Positions 41,885-53,663 of a stretch of DNA of 64,000 bases are shown here, piece by piece. Position 1 is the stretch's first letter. Each line of letters starts with the position of its first letter. The position numbers and the translations under genes were made by a program. The notes beneath the pieces were generated by a model that saw nothing but the letters and a program-made list of their open reading frames with translations, had not been told where the DNA came from and searched no databases. The DNA lies in NCBI RefSeq assembly GCF_039645975.1, contig NZ_CP147918.1, forward strand, positions 806,001 through 870,000. Reading direction: 5' to 3'. Source of the DNA: Sulfurimonas sp. HSL-1716 (GTDB taxonomy: Bacteria; Campylobacterota; Campylobacteria; Campylobacterales; Sulfurimonadaceae).

Positions 41885-43402
41885 GTGGTAGCAAAAGTAA
41901 AAGCTGACGAAATAAGTTCTATTATTAAAGAACGTATCGAAAACTTTGAACTTAAAGTTGATATCAATGAAACAGGTAAGATATTATCTTATGCTGATGG
42001 TGTTGCACAAGTTTACGGTTTAAATAATGTTATGGCTGGTGAAATGGTTGAATTCGAAGAGGGAACTCTTGGTCTTGCTATGAACCTTGAAGAAAGTAGT
42101 GCAGGTATCGTTATACTTGGAGGCGGAAACGCTTTAAAAGAGGGAATGAGCGTTAAACGTTTAGGAAAACTTTTAAGTACGCCGGTAGGGGATGCGTTAC
42201 TTGGACGTGTTGTAAATGCACTTGGTGAGCCGATCGACGGTAAAGGTCCGATCGAAACTACAGAAGTTCGCGTGGTTGAAGAAAAAGCACCTGGCATTAT
42301 GGCTCGTAAATCAGTTCATGAACCGCTTGCAACAGGTATCAAAGCTATTGATGCTCTTGTTCCGATCGGACGTGGTCAACGTGAGCTTATCATCGGTGAC
42401 CGTCAAACAGGTAAGACAACGGTTGCATTGGATGCGATTATCAATCAAAAAGGTAACGGCGTTGTATGTATCTACGTTGCTGTAGGTCAAAAACAATCTA
42501 CTATCGCTCAAGTCGTTCGTCGTCTTGAAGAGCATGGCGCGATGGAGTATACGATCATCGTCTCTGCTACGGCTGCTGAAGCTGCTGCATTACAATTTCT
42601 TGCACCGTATACAGGTGTAACTATGGGTGAATATTTCCGTGACAATGCACGTCATGGTCTTATCGTTTATGATGATCTTACAAAACATGCAGTTGCATAC
42701 CGTGAAATGTCACTGATCCTTCGTCGTCCTCCGGGCCGTGAAGCATATCCAGGGGATGTTTTCTACCTACACTCTCGTCTACTAGAGCGTGCAGCGAAAC
42801 TAAACGATGAAAAAGGTGCAGGTTCATTAACTGCTCTTCCTATCATTGAAACTCAAGCGGGTGACGTTGCGGCATATATCCCGACAAACGTCATCTCTAT
42901 TACAGATGGACAGATATTCCTAGAAACTGACCTATTCAACTCAGGTGTTCGTCCTGCGATCAACGTCGGTCTTTCAGTTTCTCGTGTCGGTGGTGCTGCT
43001 CAGATCAAAGCTACCAAGCAAGTTGCCGGTACATTACGTCTTGACCTTGCTCAGTACCGTGAACTTCAAGCATTCGCTCAGTTCGCATCTGACCTTGACG
43101 AAGTTTCCCGTAAACAGCTAGAGCGTGGACAAAGAATGGTAGAGGTTCTTAAACAGCCTCCGTACTCTCCACTTTCTGCTGAGAAACAAGCTCTTATTAT
43201 CTTTGCTGGTAACCAAGGTTTCTTAGATGATATGGATGTCTCGAACGTAGTTCGTTTTGAAGCGGAGTTATATCCGTTTATTGAAGCTTCTCATCCTCAA
43301 ATCTTTGAGAATATCAGAAGCTCATCTAAAATTGACGATGATACGCATGCGTTAATGTTAAAAGCACTAGAAGAGTTCAAAACTAGCTTTGTAGTAGCGT
43401 AA
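41885..43402 (+). CDS. atpA: ATP synthase F1 subunit alpha
   Basis: A 505-residue non-catalytic nucleotide-binding subunit, full length. GTG start with AGAGGAGA upstream. The P-loop GDRQTGKT (about 169-176), the [20 protein letters not shown] block and [10 protein letters not shown] (about 345-365) are diagnostic. Codon use is more biased than in neighbours, as expected for a highly expressed gene. Confidence 0.98.
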   Translation: MVAKVKADEISSIIKERIENFELKVDINETGKILSYADGVAQVYGLNNVMAGEMVEFEEGTLGLAMNLEESSAGIVILGGGNALKEGMSVKRLGKLLSTPVGDALLGRVVNALGEPIDGKGPIETTEVRVVEEKAPGIMARKSVHEPLATGIKAIDALVPIGRGQRELIIGDRQTGKTTVALDAIINQKGNGVVCIYVAVGQKQSTIAQVVRRLEEHGAMEYTIIVSATAAEAAALQFLAPYTGVTMGEYFRDNARHGLIVYDDLTKHAVAYREMSLILRRPPGREAYPGDVFYLHSRLLERAAKLNDEKGAGSLTALPIIETQAGDVAAYIPTNVISITDGQIFLETDLFNSGVRPAINVGLSVSRVGGAAQIKATKQVAGTLRLDLAQYRELQAFAQFASDLDEVSRKQLERGQRMVEVLKQPPYSPLSAEKQALIIFAGNQGFLDDMDVSNVVRFEAELYPFIEASHPQIFENIRSSSKIDDDTHALMLKALEEFKTSFVVA

Positions 43403-43414
43403 GGAAGTATTTCT

Positions 43415-45717
<2,303 letters not shown>

Positions 45718-45742
45718 TCCATATAAACTCTAAAGGATTGTT

Positions 45743-46135
45743 ATGGATACATTCAGACTTGAAATCCTGACTCCTAACGGCGAGATCTATAACGGTGACG
45801 TCGTTAGTGCTACTCTTCCCGGTGAAGAGGGTGAGTTTGGAGTTTTAGCACATCACGCTTCGCTGACTACTTTGCTGCAAGCTGGTGTAATCGACCTGGA
45901 GACAGAAGATAAAACTGTCGAATCGGTTGCTATAAATTGGGGAGTTGTGCAAGTAGACGAGTCGAAGGTCGTCGTACTGGTTGACGGTGCGGTTGCGATC
46001 CAAGGCGAATCTGAAAGCGAAATCGCAACAGCTCTTGCGGATGCCAAAAAGCTTATTGAGGATGTCTCAGATTCCGCGACTGCGATCGCGACAGTTTCTG
46101 CTAGACTTGAAAACGCAGCTCAAAAGTTAATATAG
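45743..46135 (+). CDS. atpC: ATP synthase F1 subunit epsilon
   Basis: A 130-residue rotor subunit with a beta-sandwich (FRLEILTPNGEIYNGDVVSA, LPGEEGEFGVLAHHASLTTL) and a C-terminal helical hairpin that can inhibit ATP hydrolysis. AAAGGATTGTT precedes ATG. Last gene of the ATP synthase set; no terminator is obvious and the Tol genes follow in seven bases, so transcription may continue. Confidence 0.96.
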   Translation: MDTFRLEILTPNGEIYNGDVVSATLPGEEGEFGVLAHHASLTTLLQAGVIDLETEDKTVESVAINWGVVQVDESKVVVLVDGAVAIQGESESEIATALADAKKLIEDVSDSATAIATVSARLENAAQKLI

Positions 46136-46142
46136 TTTCATT

Positions 46143-46709
46143 ATGATAAATGAGATTATAGATTTTTATATAAAAAGCCATCCTGTCACGCTTATAGTGC
46201 TGGCAGTGTTGTCTTTATACTTCTTTATTGTCAATTGGGTTTTCTTTTACAGACTCTTTTCGCTAAATAAGTGGATATCAAATGAAAACTCTTCTCTTGA
46301 AACCGTCCTTATGGGGGCGTCGCATGTCTCTGAAAACTCTTTTTTGCGCCACTTTATAAAAAGTTCCTCTAAGATCTCAAAAGAGCTTTTTGATCTAGCC
46401 CTTTTTGCTGCCACGAAAGAGGCTACCAAAGGGCTCTCTTTTTTATCTATCGTTGCGTCGACATCACCGTTTATCGGGCTTTTCGGTACGGTCGTTTCTA
46501 TCTTGGATACTTTTAGCCATATAGGACAGTCAAGCGGTACGATGGCAATAATCGCTTCAGGCGTGTCCGACGCCCTTGTCGCAACTGCAACGGGTATATT
46601 CGTGGCGATATTTGCTTATACGTACCATCAAATATTAAAGAGAAAAGCGTTCGAGCTCTCGGGCTTGTTGAAAATGCAGTCCGATTCTATACTTTCAAAG
46701 AGTATATAG
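46143..46709 (+). CDS. tolQ: TolQ/ExbB-family proton channel protein
   Basis: A 188-residue inner-membrane protein with three helices (LIVLAVLSLYFFIVNWVFFY; FLSIVASTSPFIGLFGTVVS; a third near VATATGIFVAIFAYTYHQIL). The ASTSPFIGLFGTVVSI and SDALVATATGIFVAI blocks are the channel signature. It energises TolA using the proton gradient. The Tol rather than Ton assignment rests on the downstream tolB and pal genes. Confidence 0.9.
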   Translation: MINEIIDFYIKSHPVTLIVLAVLSLYFFIVNWVFFYRLFSLNKWISNENSSLETVLMGASHVSENSFLRHFIKSSSKISKELFDLALFAATKEATKGLSFLSIVASTSPFIGLFGTVVSILDTFSHIGQSSGTMAIIASGVSDALVATATGIFVAIFAYTYHQILKRKAFELSGLLKMQSDSILSKSI

Positions 46710-47105
46710 ATGATGATCTACGATTGGGATGAGAAGCCGGAACTCAATATCACTCCTTTAGTGGATGTGATGCTGGTTCTGCTTGCCATACTCATGGTCA
46801 TAGCGCCCAACATAGTATATGAAGAGTTGATAAATCTGCCTCAAGGTTCTGCCATCAAGCAGATATCCAAAGTTTCACCTGTTCATATAACTATCGATAA
46901 AGACAGAAACATCAAAGTCAATAAAAACAGTTTTGAATTGCGCACGTTTGCAGACAATTTCATGCAGTTTGCACAAACACTTAAAGGTAAACCCACCGTC
47001 ACTATCAGTGCCGACAAATCCTTGGATTACGGTGTCGTGATGTCAATAATCGCAGCCGTGAAACAAGCAGGGTTTAGTGAGATATCTCTAGCTACAAATG
47101 GTTAA
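46710..47105 (+). CDS. tolR: TolR/ExbD-family protein
   Basis: A 131-residue partner of TolQ. ELNITPLVDVMLVLLAILMV contains the membrane helix with the proton-binding aspartate (about D19). The periplasmic domain ends KPTVTISADKSLDYGVVMSI with the usual LVDVMKAAGF-like turn (IIAAVKQAGFSEISLAT). Tandem ATGs at 46710/46713. Overlaps tolA by eight bases. Confidence 0.92.
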   Translation: MMIYDWDEKPELNITPLVDVMLVLLAILMVIAPNIVYEELINLPQGSAIKQISKVSPVHITIDKDRNIKVNKNSFELRTFADNFMQFAQTLKGKPTVTISADKSLDYGVVMSIIAAVKQAGFSEISLATNG

Positions 47106-47817
47106 TAACAACAACAGCTACTTTTACATAAGCGGCTTAATGTCATCGGTAATACTGCTTCTCGTTTTTATACTTTTCTCTTATGTATTGTTTTCATCGC
47201 AGCAGATAAAATCTTATGCTTTGCAAAAAAATGATGCTATCACCGTATCGATAGTCATGCAGACCCGGCCGGTAAACGAATCGAAAAAAAACAATAGTGA
47301 TCAGATCGAGAAAAATGAAGCGCCAAAAGACGTTTCCTCTTTATTCTCAAGCGTTTGGACAAAATCCGTTGATAAGATAAGTGAAAAAAAAGCGGATTCG
47401 ATAGATAAAAATCAGCTGCTGCGGCTTACTAAAAAGATAAAAAGAAGCAGTAAAAACGATGTCGAATCCATAAAAGAGAAGGTCGAAAATACGAAGTTTG
47501 CAAAAGCGGACGTGCAGGTAACAAGCGATGAGGGCTCATCGGGACAAGAGGTTAACGAGTTTTTGGCTAAAATACAGGGAGAAATCTATAATAATTTTTT
47601 TCCGCCCCAAAACACTCAAGGACAAAGTGCCAAAGTTCTTATAAGACTTGGTGCAGACGGAACGGTATTGGATTTTATAATCCTGTCGTATTCTGCCGAT
47701 GAGACGTTTAACGGGGAAGTGGACAGATTGAAAAATAGAATCGATATGCTGAAATTTCCGGAAAATCCTGAAAATAGATCCGGAAGTTATACGATCATAT
47801 TGAAAGCCAAGGAGTGA
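47098..47817 (+). CDS. tolA: TolA/TonB-like periplasm-spanning protein
   Basis: A 239-residue protein: one N-terminal helix (SGLMSSVILLLVFILFSYVL), a charged periplasmic spacer (about 60-150, many Lys/Ser/Asp) and a C-terminal TonB/TolA-type domain (VLIRLGADGTVLDFIILSYS). The spacer is shorter than in E. coli TolA (421 aa). It transmits TolQR energy to TolB-Pal. The call depends on gene order. Confidence 0.85.
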   Translation: MVNNNNSYFYISGLMSSVILLLVFILFSYVLFSSQQIKSYALQKNDAITVSIVMQTRPVNESKKNNSDQIEKNEAPKDVSSLFSSVWTKSVDKISEKKADSIDKNQLLRLTKKIKRSSKNDVESIKEKVENTKFAKADVQVTSDEGSSGQEVNEFLAKIQGEIYNNFFPPQNTQGQSAKVLIRLGADGTVLDFIILSYSADETFNGEVDRLKNRIDMLKFPENPENRSGSYTIILKAKE

Positions 47818-47819
47818 GA

Positions 47820-49070
47820 TTGCGTATTTTTTTAAGTTTGTTATTTTTAATAACTCTATCTTTTGGAGCGGATGCTACTATAGAGGTAGTGAAAAAAGTC
47901 GATACTCTGCCGACTATCGGTGTGGAAGACTCGTCAATAAGTTATGATGCGACTTTCAAAAAAAGGTTTTTTAAAGCTTTGATAAGCGATCTTAACGTCT
48001 TGTCTCTTTTTAACGTCGACCGTCATAATTATATTACGCACTATAACAATACCGAAGTGGTTGCCGAGGACAAAGATAAAGACTATGTTTTGAGATATAA
48101 GCTTTATGAAGATGACAATCAGGCTTTGAACATAGATATGAAGATCATAAAGAACTCTAATGACGTTATGAAAAAAAGCTATAGGATCAAGAACAAAAAA
48201 CTTTATGTCTTCGTTTCGCATGCGATGGCTTACGACATAAATAATTTTATGGGTGCAGAGCCCGTAGACTGGATCAAAAAAAAGATATTGCTCTCCCGTC
48301 TTGTCGCTCCCGGACAGAGCGAGATATTGATCTGCGATTATACTTTGGCTTTTTCTCAGAAAATAGTGACAGGCGGACTGAACGTCTTTCCTAAGTGGGC
48401 GAATAAAGAGCAGACCGCGTTTTACTACACCTCTTTAAGTGGAAAGAAACCGTCACTGAAAAAAGTCGATATAAAAACGGCAAAGGTTTCAAATATACTT
48501 TCTTCTGACGGAATGATCGTCTGTTCGGACGTAAGTCTGGACGGTAAAAAACTGCTTGTGACGATGGCTCCTTCGGGGCAGCCGGATATCTATATGTACA
48601 ACGTCGATACAAGAAAGACAAGGCGTCTTACGACATACAGCGGTATAGATGTCAACGGGCAGTTTTTAAAAGACAATAAGATCGTATTTGTGTCAAATCG
48701 TCTGGGATATCCGAATATTTTTTCAAAAGTCATCGGACAAAAAGGCGTCGAGCAGCTGGTCTATTACGGTAAAAGCAACTCATCATGCAGCGCGCATAAT
48801 CAGTATATAGTCTATAAATCCAGAGAGAGCTCCGATAATTTTTCGGATAACACTTTTAACCTTCATCTGATATCTACGGAAACGGATTTTATAAGACGAT
48901 TGACTGCTACGGGGATGAACGAATTTCCAAGATTTTCTCAAGACGGCGATGCGATATTGTTTATTAAAAACTATATGCAGCAGAGTTCTATAGGGGTAAT
49001 AAGGCTAAAGTACAATAAAAACTATCTTTTCCCTCTCAGTTACGGAAAAATTCAGTCAATTGACTGGTAA
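47820..49070 (+). CDS. tolB: Tol-Pal system beta-propeller protein TolB
   Basis: About 416 residues, start TTG 47820 with GGAG five bases upstream (GTG 47814 also possible). A signal peptide (FLSLLFLITLSFGADA) leads to an N-terminal domain and a six-bladed propeller of TolB repeats (FPKWANKEQTAFYYTS, DVSLDGKKLLVTMAPSGQPD, FVSNRLGYPNIF). Periplasmic partner of Pal. Confidence 0.93.
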   Translation: MRIFLSLLFLITLSFGADATIEVVKKVDTLPTIGVEDSSISYDATFKKRFFKALISDLNVLSLFNVDRHNYITHYNNTEVVAEDKDKDYVLRYKLYEDDNQALNIDMKIIKNSNDVMKKSYRIKNKKLYVFVSHAMAYDINNFMGAEPVDWIKKKILLSRLVAPGQSEILICDYTLAFSQKIVTGGLNVFPKWANKEQTAFYYTSLSGKKPSLKKVDIKTAKVSNILSSDGMIVCSDVSLDGKKLLVTMAPSGQPDIYMYNVDTRKTRRLTTYSGIDVNGQFLKDNKIVFVSNRLGYPNIFSKVIGQKGVEQLVYYGKSNSSCSAHNQYIVYKSRESSDNFSDNTFNLHLISTETDFIRRLTATGMNEFPRFSQDGDAILFIKNYMQQSSIGVIRLKYNKNYLFPLSYGKIQSIDW

Positions 49071-49144
49071 TGCCGAATTTTATATGTACATATTTGCTAT
49101 TTTTCGTTACAATAGCGGATATTTCATAAATAAGGGTGTGTGTA

Positions 49145-49708
49145 ATGAAAAATATTATACTTTCAAGTGTTGCTGTTGCAGTATTATTATTAACAGGATG
49201 TAGTTCAAATAAGCCGACGGTTGACGAAACGAATAAAGAGGCTGCGTCTACTAAAACTCAGCCTGTTGAAGAAGTTTCAAGTGTTCAAACAGAAAGCGTA
49301 TCTTCTCAAGGTGTTGCATCTAATGATACAATGAAAGCTGATTCTAATGAGATGACTATGGCTAATATAGAAAGTACAATGACTTCCGTATATTTTGATT
49401 TTGACAAATATGCGATTCGTCAAGATATGAAAGAAACTGTCACGAAAGATGCAGATATCGCTAAAGCTGCTGCAAGTGCGTATTCTATCAAACTTGAAGG
49501 AAACTGTGACGAATGGGGAAGTGATGAATATAACTTTGCTCTTGGCCTTAAACGTGCCCAAACCGTTAAAACAGAACTTGTTAACGAAGGTGTTGACGCA
49601 AAACGTATCTCAATGGTCAGCTATGGTAAAAGTGCACCTGTCTGTAATGAAAAAACAAAAGAGTGCTGGCAAAAAAACCGCCGTGTAGATTTCAAGCTTC
49701 TTCCGTAA
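49145..49708 (+). CDS. pal: Peptidoglycan-associated lipoprotein Pal
   Basis: A 187-residue outer-membrane lipoprotein. The ATG at 49145 is chosen over GTG 49136. Lipobox LLLTGC places the lipid Cys at about 20. A polar Ser/Thr/Glu linker (25-75) precedes the OmpA-like domain (VYFDFDKYAIRQDMK, EGNCDEWGSDEYNFALGLKR, RRVDFKLLP). A TACAAT -10 at 49108-49113 gives pal its own promoter. Confidence 0.95.
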   Translation: MKNIILSSVAVAVLLLTGCSSNKPTVDETNKEAASTKTQPVEEVSSVQTESVSSQGVASNDTMKADSNEMTMANIESTMTSVYFDFDKYAIRQDMKETVTKDADIAKAAASAYSIKLEGNCDEWGSDEYNFALGLKRAQTVKTELVNEGVDAKRISMVSYGKSAPVCNEKTKECWQKNRRVDFKLLP

Positions 49709-49711
49709 CTT

Positions 49712-50632
49712 ATGAAACGCAGTATATCTTTTGTATTAATTGCTGCATTTCTTCCGATATCGCTGTTTAGTTCCGAACCTTCCGCGTTTGGAGCCGGCGA
49801 TCTGAACTCTGCGTCGCCTTATGGACTCACGACAAGTGAAAAAGCGATCTTCGGCAATAAACAAAAACTAGAATCTCTCAATAAAAAAACTTTATCTGTA
49901 AACAGCAAAGTGGATTCGTTGCGTGAAAGAATCGACGGGTTTCAGACCGTTTTGGAAAGCATAGCGGACAAATCGCATAAAAACAGTACGGATATCAATG
50001 CTCTTTTGCAAAGCTCCAAAGATCTTTCCGCTGCACAAAAAGAGCGCAATGACAAAATAGATGCTCTCATACAGACGAATACGGAAAATATAGAGAAGCT
50101 GAAAGCTCTGATAACGGAGATATCCGCATCGATAGATACGATAAACACCAACTATGTCTCCAAAGAGGAGTTCAACAATCTTGTCAAAGATATCAACGAA
50201 TTTAAGAAACTGGTCGGTTCGAGTATCAAATCATCATCCAGAAAAAGCGGTTCCAGCTTAGATTCAATGAAAACGTCGACGGTTTACAATAAAGCCGAGA
50301 GTTATTATAAAAGCAAGAACTATACGAAAGCGATTGAGTATTTTACTTATTTGATCTCAAAAAAGTATAAACCCGCATATTCCAACTATATGCTTGGTGA
50401 GATAAACTATAAGAGAAAGAACTACGGCGATGCAATCGCTTTTTACAAAACAAGTGCGACTCTTTACGATAAAGCCAAATATATGCCCAACTTGATGCTG
50501 CATACCGCTTTGTCGATGAAGTATACGAAAGACAACGATAACGCAAAAAAATTTTTTAATGCATTGATAGCGGCATATCCGTCAAGCAGTGAAGCAAAAA
50601 CGGCAAAAAAAGCTCTAGCAAGCTTAAAATAA
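49712..50632 (+). CDS. cpoB: Tol-Pal associated CpoB/YbgF-like TPR protein
   Basis: A 306-residue periplasmic protein: signal peptide (ISFVLIAAFLPISLFSS), a coiled coil (about 45-170, LNKKTLSVNSKVDSLRERID) and C-terminal TPR repeats (AESYYKSKNYTKAIEYFTYL, AYSNYMLGEINYKRKNYGDA). It coordinates Tol-Pal with wall synthesis in other bacteria. Three bases after pal; ends the Tol operon. Confidence 0.88.
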   Translation: MKRSISFVLIAAFLPISLFSSEPSAFGAGDLNSASPYGLTTSEKAIFGNKQKLESLNKKTLSVNSKVDSLRERIDGFQTVLESIADKSHKNSTDINALLQSSKDLSAAQKERNDKIDALIQTNTENIEKLKALITEISASIDTINTNYVSKEEFNNLVKDINEFKKLVGSSIKSSSRKSGSSLDSMKTSTVYNKAESYYKSKNYTKAIEYFTYLISKKYKPAYSNYMLGEINYKRKNYGDAIAFYKTSATLYDKAKYMPNLMLHTALSMKYTKDNDNAKKFFNALIAAYPSSSEAKTAKKALASLK

Positions 50633-50711
50633 CAGTATCATTATCTATATTTCAGCCTATATGAAAATTATAAATGATACAATCCGTGAAATATATACGT
50701 AAGGTGAAAAT

Positions 50712-51230
50712 ATGGCAATTGAAAAAAATCAAATAGTATCTATTGAGTATGAAGTACGTGATGGAGATACTATAGTAGATAGTAATATCGGCGGAGCACC
50801 GTTAGTATTTATGTTTGGTAAAGGTCAAATCATTCCGGGTCTTGAAAAAGGGATCGAGAATATGACTATCGGCGATAAAGGCGAAGTTCTTGTGAAGGCT
50901 GAAGATGCTTACGGTTCTTATAATGCAGAAGCCATTCAAGAACTTCCAAGCGAACAGTTCGCCGGAATAGAACTTTCAGAAGGGATGAGCCTTTACGGTC
51001 AAGGCGAAGACGGTTCTACCGTACAAGTGATTGTCAAAGAGATCAAAGACGGCTCTGTCGTTATCGATTTCAATCACCCGCTAGCCGGTAAAGATCTTAT
51101 GTTTACCGTTGCAATAAACAATATTCGCGACGCATCTGCTGAAGAAGCTATGACAGGAGTCCCTGCTGAAAATGCAGTTGATGATGATTGTTGTAGTACT
51201 GGCGGCAACAGTGGCTGTGGCTGTCACTAA
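50712..51230 (+). CDS. slyD: FKBP-type peptidyl-prolyl isomerase SlyD
   Basis: A 172-residue isomerase/chaperone. The FKBP core (VSIEYEVRDGDTIVDSNIGG, FMFGKGQIIPGLEKGIENM) with the inserted IF domain is followed by DFNHPLAGKDLMFTVAI. The tail is Cys/Gly/His-rich (DDDCCSTGGNSGCGCH), a metal-binding end as in SlyD proteins that help nickel enzymes. TACAAT at 50678-50683 is the likely promoter. The next gene appears to begin inside or at its 3' end. Confidence 0.95.
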   Translation: MAIEKNQIVSIEYEVRDGDTIVDSNIGGAPLVFMFGKGQIIPGLEKGIENMTIGDKGEVLVKAEDAYGSYNAEAIQELPSEQFAGIELSEGMSLYGQGEDGSTVQVIVKEIKDGSVVIDFNHPLAGKDLMFTVAINNIRDASAEEAMTGVPAENAVDDDCCSTGGNSGCGCH

Positions 51231-51972
51231 GTTTATTACCGCTTCAAATGCTTCAAAAGAAGCATTTAAAACAGTTAATTTACTGAAGACTCTTACCGTG
51301 AATACCCTTATTTACGGTGAAAGAGGCACAGGTAAAAAAACACTGGCTAAATATATCGTACCCAATGCTTCTGTTATCGACGCCTCCTCTTTTGAGGAAC
51401 TTTTGACTGCGATCGAGAGTTCAAACGAGATAATCATAACCAACATAGACAGTTCCCCGAACATTCAAAGAGTTTTCCAAGCTATAAAAAACAAAAAGAT
51501 CAGAGTCATCGCTACGTGTGCAAGCACGAATATCGGCGAGATGTATGATGATATTTTCAGCGTAAAGCTTGACCTTCCTCCATTAAGTAAAAGAATGGAA
51601 GACGTTGAGGCTTTGATCGATATATATCTAGAAGAGATCAAAGAGATAGTCAGAGACGACGTAAAATTTAACAAATCCAATTTTATTCCCGATGTCTCGG
51701 ATAACTCTATATCGCTTAAAAAACAGATATTTTCCTATTCCTTTTTGGAAAATATCACTGTAAACGAGTTAATGCATCTCATTGAAAATTATTTGGAAGA
51801 CAAAATAGGAACGAATAACGATTATAGAAATAATCTCTATTTATATGAAGTTCCTCTTATCCGCGCCGGACTTAAAAAATTCAAATCGCAGCTGCAGTTA
51901 GCGGATAAACTGGGATTAAACAGAAACACACTCCGAAAAAAGATCTCGGAAAACAGCGAATACGGGCTGTAA
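51172..51972 (+). CDS. Degenerate NtrC-like AAA+/Fis-HTH protein, start uncertain
   Basis: The frame opens at 51172 inside slyD, but the first about 20 residues (MQLMMIVVVLAATVAVAVTK) are an out-of-frame reading of the SlyD tail and probably not real. No ATG follows, so a non-ATG start after 51230 is possible (protein from about FITASNASKEAF). It has Walker A GERGTGKKTLAKYI, a reduced AAA+ core lacking the sigma-54 contacting GAFTGA loop, and a C-terminal Fis HTH (KSQLQLADKLGLNRNTLRKKI). It is a regulator-like protein that probably cannot activate sigma-54. Conserved next to slyD and fabD in this group by my recollection. Confidence 0.7.
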   Translation: MQLMMIVVVLAATVAVAVTKFITASNASKEAFKTVNLLKTLTVNTLIYGERGTGKKTLAKYIVPNASVIDASSFEELLTAIESSNEIIITNIDSSPNIQRVFQAIKNKKIRVIATCASTNIGEMYDDIFSVKLDLPPLSKRMEDVEALIDIYLEEIKEIVRDDVKFNKSNFIPDVSDNSISLKKQIFSYSFLENITVNELMHLIENYLEDKIGTNNDYRNNLYLYEVPLIRAGLKKFKSQLQLADKLGLNRNTLRKKISENSEYGL

Positions 51973-52004
51973 TACAATTATTTATCAAAAAAACAGGGAG
52001 TTAA

Positions 52005-52943
52005 ATGAGTAAAAAAATAGCGATGATATTTCCGGGGCAGGGAAGTCAAACTATAGGTATGGGCAAATCGTTTTATGAGAACAGTGAATTGGCACGTGAA
52101 ATGTTTGACAAAGCAGGGCAAAGGATAGGTGTTGATTTTCAAGAGCTGTTGTTCCAAGAGAACGACAAGCTGGCTCAGACCGCGTATACACAGCCCGCTA
52201 TTTTATTGATAAGTATCATCGCTTATCGCTTGTTTCAAGAGGCAAATCCAACGACACCGGCACTTTTACTTGGTCACTCATTAGGTGAATTTAGTGCTTT
52301 GTGTGCTTCAGGTGCGATCGATTATGTCGATGCAGTGGAATTGGTACATAAGCGCGGGGCATTGATGCAAGAAGCATGTGAGGGGATCGAAGCGGGAATG
52401 ATGGCGCTTGTCGGTCTTGATGACGAGAGTGTTGAAAAAGTGTGTGCACAGGCAAGAACAGAAGGTAAAAAGGTATGGGCGGCAAACTTCAACCAAGACG
52501 GTCAAGTCGTCGTTGCTGGAATGAAAGCCGACCTGGAGTCTATGGAGAGTACATTTAAAGAAGCCGGCGCAAAGCGTGCGATACTTTTAAATATGTCCGT
52601 TGCCAGCCACTGTGAACTGCTTTTTTCTGCGCAGACACCGCTGGAAGAAGCGATGAAGGGAATGGTAAAAGAGAACTTTGCAGCTCCGATCATCTCTAAC
52701 GTTACTACAAAACCGTACGGTACGAAAGATGAAGCGATCGCTCTTTTAAAAGATCAGCTTGTAAAACCCGTAAAATATAAGCAGTCTATAGAAGCGATAG
52801 CTTCGGATATAGACCTGTTCATCGAGTTTGGTAACGGAAACGTCTTAAAAGGGCTCAACCGCAGAATCGCTAAAGATGTCGAGACGCTCAATGTATCGGA
52901 CATGGATTCTTTAAACAGTGTGATACAAGCGCTTAAAGCGTAA
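52005..52943 (+). CDS. fabD: Malonyl-CoA:ACP transacylase
   Basis: A 312-residue transacylase feeding fatty-acid synthesis. IAMIFPGQGSQTIGMGKSFY at the start, catalytic serine in LLGHSLGEFSAL (about S88) and the catalytic His (ASHCELLFS, about 200) are visible. Good GGAG before ATG. Three bases before the nitrilase-family gene. Confidence 0.97.
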   Translation: MSKKIAMIFPGQGSQTIGMGKSFYENSELAREMFDKAGQRIGVDFQELLFQENDKLAQTAYTQPAILLISIIAYRLFQEANPTTPALLLGHSLGEFSALCASGAIDYVDAVELVHKRGALMQEACEGIEAGMMALVGLDDESVEKVCAQARTEGKKVWAANFNQDGQVVVAGMKADLESMESTFKEAGAKRAILLNMSVASHCELLFSAQTPLEEAMKGMVKENFAAPIISNVTTKPYGTKDEAIALLKDQLVKPVKYKQSIEAIASDIDLFIEFGNGNVLKGLNRRIAKDVETLNVSDMDSLNSVIQALKA

Positions 52944-52946
52944 AGC

Positions 52947-53663
52947 ATGAAAATAACTTTAGTTCAAAATACTCCTAAATTAAACAGAACTAACTTAGAT
53001 CGCGTAGTAGAGGAAGCTCTTGCGTGTAAAAGCGAAGTTATCGTTTTTTGCGAACTTGCGCTAAACGGTTATCTTTTACAGGACAAGCTGCTTGAAGATG
53101 CATTTCTCATAGATGAGCTCAAACCGCTATGCGATGCGAGCGTGCATAGAGATATCGTAGTCGGTGCCGCGCTCAAGATAGACGATGAGTATTTTAACTG
53201 CGCTTTGTATTTTAGCGGAGGCGAGTTGTTAAACGTTCATAAAAAGGTTCATCTGCCAAATTACGGGATGTTTGAAGAAGCCAGATATTTTGACTGCGGA
53301 AAAGAGTTCGAGTCTTTTAAGACATCGTACGGAGAAGCGGCACTTTTGGTATGTGAAGACCTTTGGAACCCCGATACCGTAAAAGAGCTGTTTGCCAAAA
53401 AACCGAAAATAGTTTATGTTCTTGCGGCATCTCCTGCACGCGGTTTTAAAGATGATTCTCTTACGATACAAGAACAGTGGTATGACCTTCTGACGAATTT
53501 GACGCTTCATTGCGGTACAAAAGTCGTATTTGTCAATCGTGTCGGTTTTGAAGACGGTCTGGGATTTTGGGGCGGCAGCTGCATAATGGACAGCGATGCA
53601 AAAATACTGCACAAGCTGCCGCTTTTTGATGAAAAAATAGAAACAGTAGAGGTAAAGATTTGA
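52947..53663 (+). CDS. Carbon-nitrogen (nitrilase-superfamily) hydrolase
   Basis: A 238-residue enzyme with the catalytic triad pattern: Glu in FCELALNGYLL (about E35), Lys in NVHKKVHLPNYGMFEEARYF (about K102) and Cys in ALLVCEDLWNPD (about C137). It lacks the ligase domain of full-length NadE. The substrate cannot be told; an amidase role is generic. Overlaps mtnN by four bases. Confidence 0.85.
   Translation: MKITLVQNTPKLNRTNLDRVVEEALACKSEVIVFCELALNGYLLQDKLLEDAFLIDELKPLCDASVHRDIVVGAALKIDDEYFNCALYFSGGELLNVHKKVHLPNYGMFEEARYFDCGKEFESFKTSYGEAALLVCEDLWNPDTVKELFAKKPKIVYVLAASPARGFKDDSLTIQEQWYDLLTNLTLHCGTKVVFVNRVGFEDGLGFWGGSCIMDSDAKILHKLPLFDEKIETVEVKI

Noticed and set aside
51172-51231. Transmembrane segment at the start of the NtrC-like protein
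   Set aside because: The hydrophobic stretch is an out-of-frame reading of the Cys/His/Gly-rich SlyD tail, so probably not translated.
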